A stretch of 64,000 bases of DNA from positions 1,112,501-1,176,500 of the forward strand of contig OZ024796.1 in assembly GCA_964017045.1 (NCBI GenBank), in the 5' to 3' direction. Below are positions 49,101 through 59,000 of this stretch, piece after piece (positions within the stretch are counted from its first letter, which is position 1; every line of letters begins with the position of its first letter). The notes under the pieces were generated by a model. That model did no database searches. It saw only the letters and a list, made by a program, of their open reading frames with translations, and was not told the origin of the DNA. This DNA is from Omphiscola glabra. Taxonomy: Eukaryota; Mollusca; Gastropoda; Lymnaeidae. A program made the position numbers and the translations under genes.

Positions 49101-51600
49101 AATACCTAACTTCCTACCTACCTACATGAATTAATGCCTAACTTCCTACCTACCTACATGAATTAATGCCTAACTTCCTACCTACCTACATGAATTAATG
49201 CTTAACGTCCTATCTACCTACATAAATTAATGTCTAACGTCGTATCTACAAAACTAACCACCTACCCACAAAAACATACACAAGCACAAACAAACAAACA
49301 AACAAGTAAGCACGCCTGCATTCAGGCAGACAGAATGACAGTCAGGAAGACAGAGAGACAGATAGACAAACAGGCATGGAGACAGAGAAACAGAAAGACA
49401 AAAAGACACACAGAGAGGCAGGCATATAGACAGTCGGGCAGACAGAAAGACAGAAAGAAAAACAGACAGGGAGACAGACAGTCAGACAGGCTTACAAACA
49501 GATTGACAGACAGTAAGAAAGACAGACAGATAGACATGCAGATAGACATGCAGACAAACATGCAGGCAGACAGTGAGGCAGACAGATGACAAAACGTGGG
49601 AGCTTAGTATCTTTGTGGAAGAGCTGTAAGATCTTAATATCCTTGTGTTCAGCTAGCCATGACTATATATGTATACTTTGATAGACTATGCCCCTACCTC
49701 ATCTCATGTAAACAATGACAACCAATACCGATACACCAACTGGTTAGTCGTACATTATTCTCTAACAAGTACTTAACTATTGTGCTACCGTTGTGCTACT
49801 TTTACTAGCTGTGTAGCCAGTGCTACTGTTGTGCTACTTGTACTAGCTGTGTAGCCAGTGCTACTGTTGTGCTACTTGTACTAGCTGTGTAGCCAGTGCT
49901 ACTGTTGTGCTACTTGTACTAGCTGTGTAGCCAGTGCTACTGTTGTGCTACTTGTACTAGCTGTGTAGCCAGTGCTACTGTTGTGCTACTTGTACTAGCT
50001 GTGTAGCCAGTGCTACTGTTGTGCTACTTGTACTAGCTGTTTGGCCAGTGCTACTGTTGTGCTACTTGTACTAGCTGTGTAGCCAGTGCTACTGTTGTGC
50101 TACTTGTACTAGCTGTGTAGCCAGTGCTACTGTTCAGCTACTTTACCAGATGTGTAACCAGTGTTACTGTTATTGTACTTGTACCAGATGTGTAACCAGT
50201 GTTACTGCTATTGTACTTGTACCAGAAGTGTAGTCAGTGCTACTGCTGTGGCTTGATTGCGGTCCGATACTTACTAATATTAATATAATGGCCTGCGATG
50301 AAAACACGAGACAATGAAGAGATTTCTCTACATCAACATTCTTTAATTCCCATTAAAAATTAACGATTCAAAATATATAAATTGGTATCCAAATTGGAAG
50401 ATGCTAGAATAGTACCAATTCGATGTGATATAATTTTTAACAACATTGAAGAGCATACTCATACTATTTATTTTCACGTTCAAAGCTTATCTCTCTACTT
50501 CCTTCCTCTCTCTATGCGCATGACATTCAAAATCATCATCATAATACTTAAGATAACGAAACAATATACGTTTCTATATATGTTTTTAAATAAAATATAA
50601 CACGTTTTAATAACAAATTCAATTGTAAATTAAATTATCCCAATTTCCAAATCCTTTTCAGCTTTTCGCCATCTCTTCACTTCCTCTTGGCAGACCAATA
50701 ACATGTTTCCCAATGTCACTCACAAGCACTCAACCAGTTTCTTATTTTAGAAGGTATTATGCAATGGTTTTAGGATTGGACTTCAATGAGCCAAAGTTAC
50801 CTTTCAGTGAATCAACTGAAAATATATTTGACAATTTCAATCAGTGTGGAAAGCCTGCTGTCGATGGAAGTACGGCCATAGTGAATGGTCACAACGCCCC
50901 AGAGAAAGCCTGGCCATGGCATGTTCTTTTGATATCAGGCTCTAACAATCAGACCAGCTTATGTGGTGGTTCCCTCATTTCGGAGTCGTGGGTACTGACC
51001 GCCGCCCACTGCGTAGTTAAATTAGAGCTAATTCTATTTTTTGGAGTGAGGGACCTTTCAATGTTAAAAAAGAATATGTCCAATTTTCAAAGTCGAAGAG
51101 CTGAAAAGATCATCGTCCACAAAGATTACATATCCCACGATGTGTCTGACATTGCTTTAGTAAAACTGGACAAAGCAGCAATATTCAGTGAATATGTCCA
51201 GCCTGTTTGTCTTCCCAAACCAGGACAAACATTTGAGAACGGTGAGGATCGAGAGTGCTATGCGACTGGTTGGGGAAGAATCAATTATACGCATGGACCT
51301 AGCATTATACTTCAACAAGCCAAAATGAATATCATGCCGCAGAGCCTTTGCATTTTCACCTTTTCTCTCCTGGGAGGAAAATTAGATTTCCGTAATTTGT
51401 GTTTGGACTTGAATGATGACGCAAGTGGAACATGTTATGGGGATTCTGGCGGTCCTCTTTCATGTAAGGTTGATGGACGATTTGTTCTTGCAGGTGTAAC
51501 TCAAGCAGTTGCTAAAAAGTATAACTGCATACACACAATTTTCCCCCCTATAGACGGCAGGGTAACGGAATTTTTGGAGTGGATTACAATTAACGTCTGA
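46181..51600 (+). CDS. Secreted chymotrypsin-fold serine protease, paralogue 1
   Basis: S1-family zymogen. Exons 46181-46207, 47687-47701 (15 nt) and 50662-51600 join in phase 0 to 326 residues. The first 30 or so residues form a signal-like segment (hydrophobic ILVQLLFAIS). A pro-region with NQCGKPAV precedes the mature start at Ile87 (STA/IVNGHNA). The triad is His130 (LTAAHC), Asp177 (DIALVKL) and Ser276 (GDSGGP). The cysteines fit the S1 disulfides, including the pro-chain Cys with the Cys of QPVCLPK. Three bases before the GDSGG block, at the chymotrypsin-189 position, is Gly, and the usual SWG is TQA, so specificity is unlikely to be trypsin-like. P1 of the activation site is Ala. The ATG at 50713 is an internal Met; exons 1 and 2 are inferred from conservation with paralogue 2 and from splice sites. 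The substrate is unknown. Confidence 0.85.
46888..47165. repeat. 21-bp tandem repeat, about 13 copies
   Basis: The unit is ATGTTTGATGAAGTGATTGAC with small variants. It is in protease 1 intron 1. A 21-bp period keeps frames open on both strands, giving repetitive open frames that I do not accept as genes. Confidence 0.92.
47278..47489. repeat. 52-bp tandem repeat, 4 copies
   Basis: Units share TCTCATGTTTTTGTAGATTT, AGGACTTAACTTACAACAAT and TTTATAAGCAGT. Protease 1 intron 1. Confidence 0.92.
47687..47701 (+). other. 15-nt microexon of protease 1
   Basis: ATTCTTGTCCAGTTG is flanked by TTACAG and GTTTGT and encodes ILVQL. The counterpart at 58994-59008 differs at 3 of 15 positions and encodes LLLQL. 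Both join flanking exons in phase 0 and complete the signal-peptide core. No transcript evidence was available. Confidence 0.6.
47816..49246. repeat. (CTAC)n-derived 30-bp tandem array, about 40 copies
   Basis: It begins as an imperfect CTAC tetranucleotide (to about 48040). It then settles into a unit of about 30 bp made of CCTACATGAATTAATG and CCTAACTTCCTA. Diverged, with TATCTA/TACCTA variants. It occupies much of protease 1 intron 2. Confidence 0.92.
49290..49590. repeat. GACA/CAGA-type imperfect microsatellite
   Basis: Dense CAGACAGA and GACAGACAGA tracts, with an AT-poor purine-rich strand. The 119-residue and 79-residue open frames here are products of the simple repeat. Protease 1 intron 2. 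Confidence 0.9.
49781..50250. repeat. 38-bp tandem repeat, about 12 copies
   Basis: Units contain TGCTACTGTTGTGCTACTTG and TACTAGCTGTGTAGCCAG; the last copies are diverged (ACCAGATGTGTAACCAG). Protease 1 intron 2. Confidence 0.95.
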
Positions 51601-52212
51601 TTGTGCTCACTAGAAATATGTTCTTGTTACGTCACGTCTCCAAATAACATATTTTTTACCTTTTACGATATTGACGACACCTCCAAACTTTTAATTCAAT
51701 ATGTATCTGCATTTCTATATGATTGGTTTAAATACAACATATACGCTGCTTTATCAAATGGATTGAAACGATATTGGCAATAGTTAACATATGTTACCTT
51801 TCTGAGGGTAAGCTGGCCAGGTTTTTTTGAAAGTGTGTGTGGGGGTGTTAAGCTTAACCATATTTTAAAGCAACTCACAACAATGCTTAAATCAAGATGT
51901 CTACTAAGTTACCTTATATGGATGGAGAATCAGAGTTTGAGTTCCAAATTTTGACAAAAACTTAAATGAAAGAAGCTGTCCAAAATAGAATTTAGTGTGA
52001 TGTCCATGAAATTTGGAGCTGGAGATTTTAAAATGAATGTTGCATTTCAAATAAACCATGTCTCTTCACTTAATGTACCACAATATATATTTCATGCACT
52101 GCTGGAACACGTGCCAATACAAAGAGTATTTCTCTAGTACCGTCTTATCTGTTATTAGCCTAATCATAGTTATAAGACCGCTAAAATATTTAAAGTAGTC
52201 GCATAACAGCTT
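51601..52212 (+). other. 3' flank/3'UTR of protease 1
   Basis: It shares short blocks with the region after protease 2 (ACTAGAAAT followed by TGTTACGTCAC). ATAAACC near 52050 is a weak poly(A)-like site. No gene is recognised. Confidence 0.45.
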
Positions 52213-52392
52213 ATGAGTGATCCAATATCAGTGACACTATTATTTGCTGTGTTCGATCCAATATCAGTGACACTATTATTTGCTGTGTTCGATCCAATAT
52301 CAGTGACACTATTATTTGCTGTGTTCGATCCAATATCAGTGACACTATTATTTGCTGTGTTCGATCCAATATCAGTGACACTATTATTTGTA
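52213..52392. repeat. 36-bp tandem repeat, 5 copies
   Basis: Units contain GATCCAATATCAGTGACACT and ATTATTTGCTGTGTTC and are almost identical. Diverged relatives occur downstream of protease 2 (61660-61825), and one unit abuts the Penelope-like element at 53508. As 36 is a multiple of 3, open frames run through on both strands; I do not call them genes. Confidence 0.95.
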
Positions 52393-53507
52393 ATAATTGT
52401 AATGAATTATTTAGAACGAGTTCCACAGTTTCAAATAACATCATTTTTATTTTAAGATGCAACGTTATTAAATTTCCTCATATTATTGTTACAATATCAC
52501 ATTTTTATAATGCGTATGTGTTTGTGACAAATTAATACCATCAATTTCTTAACTTTAAAATCATTTTATGCTATGTGCAAAATATTGTGTACACGTTTTT
52601 ATTTAGCTTGCGATTTTGTCTGATTCTTTGTCTATTTGTCTTGGTCAAATCTCAATTGACCATTGAGGGCGATTCAAATATTGCATCTCAGTTTTAATAC
52701 ACTTCCTTTTATTTCTTCGTTTAAAAAAAAGATGGGAAATATTTTATCTTTTGGAAGTTATAAAATACTAGCGTAATGTCAATGAAGTCAGAATTAAGAA
52801 GAACAACTTTCTAAGTTGTAATTATTGGAAGAAGTGTTCAATAATGATTCCAAACATCGATGAAACAGCATAAATTGTTATAATCCAAATGTGTCCTCAT
52901 ACATTTTTTTGAATCTAATATACTAATTATCATCTTGAAAATAATTTGGTTACTGAGTTTCAATATTAATGGTTACGTAAATGATATTCTCAGATAAATA
53001 ATGATGTATTATCAAAAGAAAATAGTTCATATTTATATTATTACTTAAATCTAATGTCTTAAAATTTAATTTTAATTTTGCAACTTTATAATGAATTTGT
53101 GTTTTATTATTTTCTTAATTGTTTAGAATGTGTTATTTGTAAAGCAGTATGTTAATTATTATTTTGTTAATATTATTGTCCTAGTAAACAAAAATAGCTA
53201 AGCCACTGATGAGAGTTGTATTTGGATTTCTTACTTGTGTAATTTTTACAAGAATTTATTTAGAGGTACTTGTAATTACCGGACGTTTCACATTATCATC
53301 ATAAAGATAAATTAAAATATGTTTCGATATTGTTCTGGCATTAAAAAAATGTTTATATAAACATTATTTAGAAATCATTTTGTGTATTTATTTGTGCGTG
53401 TGTGTTAGTGCATGTATGTGAACTGGTGTGTATGTGTTTGTATGTGTGTGTTTTTATGTGTGTTTATGTTTCAGGATAGGGTCGGCAACTCTATACTAAC
53501 TAAAAAC
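52393..53507. other. AT-rich intergenic region between the proteases
   Basis: No gene is recognised. A TG-rich simple stretch lies at about 53395-53465. Confidence 0.4.
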
Positions 53508-55700
53508 AATATCAGTGACATGATTATTTGCTGTGTTTGATCTTTCTCAAATTAAAAAAACGCCAGGATATCATTATCAAACCGGCAGACAACGGTGGAG
53601 CTGTTGTTGTTTGGGATAAGAAGCTATATATTGAAGAGGCCTCCAGACAATTACAGGACACAACCTTTTACACGCCGAGGTCAAACGACCCCATTGTCCA
53701 GAACAATGTTATTGTCAAGGACACCATCGAAGACCTTATTCAAGTTGGCCAATTACCAGCGTCTGTCTCAAATTTACGAATTTATGACAGTGATCTTGGT
53801 AAACCATGCTTGTATTTGTTACCGAAAATTCACAAGGAGGGAAGTCCTGGAAGACTTATTGTCTCAGCTTGTTCTTGTCCTACTGAACTAATTTCAGAAT
53901 TTTTGGATACAGTTTTTCCGCCCATGGTTGAAAATTTACCATCGTATATTAAGGACACTAACGACATGATCAAATCCCTCGAGTCCTTGCTTTTACCCAA
54001 TGGAACCCACTCACTTTTCACAATGGACGTGTCTTCACTGTACACCTCAATTCCCCACACTGATGGACTCAACGCTATTTCGTTCTTTCTGAATAAGAAT
54101 CCTAACCCTCAGTTCCCAACAAGTGCTCTTGTGCGTTTGACAGAATTGGTTTTACAGGTTAACTCGTTTGAACTTAATGGCGAATTTTTTGATCAGATCA
54201 GTGGTGTTGCTATGGGAAAAAAAATGGGACCAAGTTATGCATGTCTATTTATGGGCCATTTGGAACATCTTTGGAGTGAACAATACAAAGGTCATTTCCC
54301 AGAATACTACAAGAGATACATAGATGACTGTATAAGGATTACCAACATGAACATAACACAACTAGTCCTAGAAAGTTTTATTGACTTCATTGGACATTTT
54401 CATCCAACAATCAAATTCACTTTAATGATCGATAAAAGTTCTATCAATTATTTGGACTTAAAAACTAAGCTTAGCGAGAATAAAATATCTACATCCATTT
54501 TTTATAAAAATACAGACAGTCACAGTTTCTTACTATATTCATCGTCCCATCCTCAATCGTGCAAAAACTCCATCCCCTTTTCTCAGTTGCTAAGACTGAG
54601 AAGACTTTGTAGTAATGATGAGGATTTTTAGGAAAGGACGGCTGAAATGTTGGATTTTTTCCAACGAAGGTCATATCCTGAGCAAATTTTAAAAGCAGCT
54701 GTCACTCGAGTTAAAGGCATGACTAGACAGCTATCACTCGAGTTAAAGGCATGACTAGACAGCTATCACTCGAGTTAAAGGCATGACTAAACAGCTGTCA
54801 CTCGAGTTAAAGGCATGACTAGACAAGATTCTTTTAAAGCTACTCATTCTGACGCTAGTGATAGGTCAAAATTTATTTTAACTTTTCATCCCCATAACCT
54901 TAAAGCTCGTTCTCTGTTTCTGAAAACCCGCTCAATTCTCATTGCAGACCCTGTAACCAATGAGGTTTTCAGAAAACCTCCTCTTTTCGTTTTCCGGAGG
55001 GACAAGAGCCTTAGGGACATGCTAGTTAGAAGCCACCTCCCGTCTATTCAAGCACATAAAGGCACCAAAAGTTGCAATCGTAGCCGATGTAACACATGTC
55101 CCTACGTGATTCAAGTTAATAAGATCACTATCCCTCTGGAAATATTCAAGATATAGGATGGTTTTACCTGCACAAGTCGCAACGTGATTTACACCATCCT
55201 TTGTAAAAAGTGTGGTAAATTATACGTAGGAGAGACAGGTCGTCGCCTTGGAGACCGATTTAAAGAACACCTCTATAATATAAATAAACATGCTCTCTAT
55301 CCGGTCTCTAAACATTTCAATAGCACCAACCATGATGGCATTTTGGACATCGCAGTTAATGGTATACTGTATACTAGTAACACAACGGATAGGATCCATA
55401 TGGAGAATAAATAAATATCAAGATTTGGCACGTTAACTCCAAACGGGATAAACCAAATCCACAATTTTACATAACTGCGATGTCTTTTTTCCTGATTGGG
55501 CTTTTAAATTTGACTTCAAGTCACTTCCTTTTCATTCTTCTTTTTTCTTTACCTTGTTTCTGTCTGGTTTTCTATTTTTTAGGTATGATTTATCTCTCTC
55601 TCTATATATTATGTCAATTTGATGACTACTTATTTGTATGTCTTGTACTGATGAAGGCATTTGCCGAAACGTTTAATTATTTGTAATGTACAATTATTAT
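53508..55700 (+). mobile_element. Penelope-like retroelement, 5'-truncated and decayed
   Basis: Reverse transcriptase runs from about 53550: DIIIKPADNGGAVVVWDKK, then MDVSSLYTSIPHTDG, GVAMGKKMGPSYACLF and the catalytic KRYIDDC. A stop at 54629 is followed in frame by continuing family sequence. Next comes a 32-bp tandem expansion (54692-54826), a Cys-rich linker (CNRSRCNTCPY), another in-frame stop at 55153 and a GIY-YIG endonuclease block (VIYTILCKKCGKLYVGETGR). A frameshift near 55405 precedes the terminal TLTPNGIN. The 3' region has ACTGATGAAGGCATTTGCCG at about 55629, as in many Penelope-like elements. The N-terminal part before IIIKPAD is missing. It lies between the two protease genes in the same orientation and has at least two stops and one frameshift. 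Confidence 0.92.
54692..54826. repeat. 32-bp tandem repeat inside the Penelope-like element, 4 copies
   Basis: Units contain CAGCTATCACTCGAGTTAAA and GGCATGACTAGA. The expansion interrupts the element's reading frame between the RT and endonuclease parts. Confidence 0.93.
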
Positions 55701-55730
55701 TAAAGCTCAATATATATTGTTATATCGACA

Positions 55731-55795
55731 CAGATTGTTCGTGTCTAGCGAAACAGATTGTTCGTGTCTAGCGACACAGATTGTTCGTGTCTATT
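55731..55795. repeat. 23-bp tandem repeat, 3 copies
   Basis: The unit is ACAGATTGTTCGTGTCTAGC plus three bases. It lies just after the Penelope-like element's 3' end. Confidence 0.85.
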
Positions 55796-56008
55796 GAATC
55801 TAACTAAAAACAACAAAATTTAATATAAACAATAATAAACACATTAAAAGATTAACGCTTAATTATTTATTTTAATTATCCCCACACATCTTATTTGCAC
55901 ATTCATCTTATTTATTAATACTTAGAGCTAAACGGAAGTGGAAAATAAAACAAGAAGAAAGGCTTGCCTCCAGTACTGCAAATTTTCTACATATATTGTT
56001 TTACCGCG

Positions 56009-59000
56009 ATGTTGGCCATTTCAGTTACAGAAAAGGTATTTAGGATTAAATGAGCGTTCATTATCCAATATTTTCTTTGAAGGAAAATAATTTAGAGCAT
56101 CGGATGTATAGCGTTATCATAGATACACTTTATAAACCTTGATAACGTTAATGTTTTGAACACAAATTTGGTGTGTTTGTTTATCAGCCATTTTGTTTTA
56201 CGTCATATAGCCAAAAAAATACATTACGGAAAGAAATAAAAAAGCAAAAAACATTCCAAGTTGACTTTTTAGTTTTTTAAAAGTCAGCACATACATGACT
56301 TCACGGCTTGTTGGTGAATGTCTTAAACTCTTCTCTTCCACGCTTCACTGACGTTGGTCACAAAAAGTTAGAATTTAATGTTAAATTGATTTTGCTGCGT
56401 CCTTTATGTCAGAGTTTCCCGTACCTTGCTTTGCATAAGTCTGCCGCTATTCGGACCCGTGTCCCTAAATGCTATACAGACGTCATTTGTGGTAGTTTAT
56501 TTGAGTTAAACTGAAGAATTAATCTTACAAACATATAGTCCATTCAATCTTTCATTTTATACCAAATTTTCTCTTACAGATTACAAACCCAACAATAATA
56601 TTTTTAATAGTTTTTTTTAATAAACTCAAACTCTCACTCTTGTACCCGGGTCCGAATAGCCAACACGTTTGCATATTTCCGAATGAATTAGCTGAGTGTT
56701 GAACTTTTAATTGAAATATGCAAACTGCCAAGGCATCTGCAAGCAGCAGATATTAATCTTGACGATTGGCCAGTATTTGAAGTTTTCAAATGCCAAATAC
56801 ATCAGTGAACGGGACTTCGTTGAATCCCTTATAATACTCTCAACAAAACTACAATTATTTCTGAATGTTTATATTTCTGTTGCTTATGTACGAGAAGCTG
56901 TTATAAATTGATATCTAAAGTACTTATGGGAACCAACGCGTAATGACGAAGCGTATAGTACTTATGGGAACAAAATGGCAAAACGTGATGTAAAATAGTT
57001 ATAAGAACTTACTTGTAATGACATAACGTCACTTACATATCAGCACATATTCATAAAGACGTGAAGTTTAGTACTTGAGGAGTACGTACTCGTGACTATG
57101 TGACATATAGTTCTTATAATCATGAACACATAATTGCGTAGGGTAAAGTATGTGCGGGAAAATACACGTAATGACGTGAATTATAGTACTTTTGGGAAAG
57201 TCATCATAATTAATCATAATGACGTAACGAATAGTACTTATGGGAACTTACTTGCAATGACGTAAGTATAGTACTTAAATTGGAACATATTTCATAATGA
57301 TGTAACATATAATAATTGTGGGAAAATACTTGTAGCGACGTAATGTATGGTACTTACAGGAAAGTACTCGTAATGATGTCACGTATAGTACTTATAGGAA
57401 AATACTTGTAATGAGTTTAGTACTTAGGGGAACATGATCGTTTTAACGTGATGTAAAGTGCTCATGGGATGGGCCTCATAATACTGTAAAATGTACTTTA
57501 GGAACATATCCGTAATGAAGTAACATATAAAACGTGTGGGAACATGTTTTTAACGTCCACACATGTAGTACTTATGAGAACGTACTTGTCATGACGTAAC
57601 GTATAGCACTCATGTGAAGGTACTCGTAATAATGCAACACATAGTACTTATGTGAATATTATCGTATGCACTTAACTTATAGTACTAATGGCAACGTATT
57701 CGTTATGACTAAACGTATAGTCATTATGGGGACATAGTCATTATGTTGTCACGTAAAATATTTTTTAATGTACTTGAAATGACGGAACATATAGTATTTA
57801 TGAGAATACACTTTTAATGACGTAACGTATATTTATTTTTCGTAACATACTTTTAATGACGTACGGTAATGTATAGTACTTATTGGAACATAGATGTAAT
57901 GATTTCAAGTATTGTATTGATAGTAAAATACTTGATGTACTGTAATTATAGAAATATACTCGCAATGACGTAACATACAGTACATTTAAGAGCATTTTCG
58001 AAATAATATGGAATATAGTACTTTATGGGTACGTATCATAATGATGTAACGAATCGTACTTATGGGATCTTACTTATTATGAAGTAACGTATAGCAATAC
58101 GGGACAATGCTTGTAATGACGTAACGTTTAGTACTCGTAATGACGTAACATATTCTACTTATGGGAACATGCTTGTATTGAAGTAACATATAGTATTTAT
58201 GGGAAAATACATGTAATCATCTAACATATAGAACTTAGGGGCACATATTTGTAGTTACGTAACTTATAGTACATATGGGAACATACGTGTAATGACGCAA
58301 TGCATAGTACTTATCAGAACATTTCATAACATATAGCATTAATTAAAACCTACTTAAAATAACGTAAAGTAAAGTAAAGGAAGGGAAACCACTCTAGTCG
58401 TAAATGCTTCCTACGACGGAAATCAACAAAGTCAGGATTTTGAGAGACTGTTGTCTTTTGATGACAGCAGAGATGAAGAGAATACAAAGACAAATAAGTT
58501 ATCAGTTAAAGGTTCGTTAATAAATTACGTCACGCTCAGGTGGAAAGAGGTATGAGTGGGGGGGAGGGGTGAGAATTCGTGAAACTTTGTGACAGGTGGG
58601 TAGGGGGGTTTTTTCCAAAATGTGTGACGTCACAATTTTCTTATTTTTTATAAATAAAATCTACAATTATCTAATTTTGAAAAAAAAAATTCATTCAATT
58701 AATGTTAAAAACATTAATTTGGGGTCGTAGTTCTCTCAGGTATTAATTAGGTACCGGGAACCTCAGTCTCGTACACCTTCTGCTCAGTCGTGGAAGTCCC
58801 TGCCAATAGATTGAAACGAATAGTGTACACGATGACACCAGCTGCAACACATTCTGGTTTTTTAAAAGAAGATCTCCCTCCGTCTGCGGGGAGCGCTGCT
58901 ATAGATTATCCGTAACTGAATTTTGTTTCAAAGATAACATTTTTATCAAAGTTAATCTGTTTCTTACCGAACCGTTGTTTTTGTTATTTACAGCTTCTAC

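Noticed and set aside
49230..49589. 119-residue charged open frame and its antisense partner
   Set aside because: Encoded by imperfect GACA simple repeat inside an intron.
52211..52462. Open frames with 12-residue repeats on both strands
   Set aside because: Product of the 36-bp satellite; a multiple-of-three period removes stops by chance.
53595..53891. 98-residue + strand open frame and 53830-54072 - strand frame
   Set aside because: Shadows of the Penelope-like RT frame.
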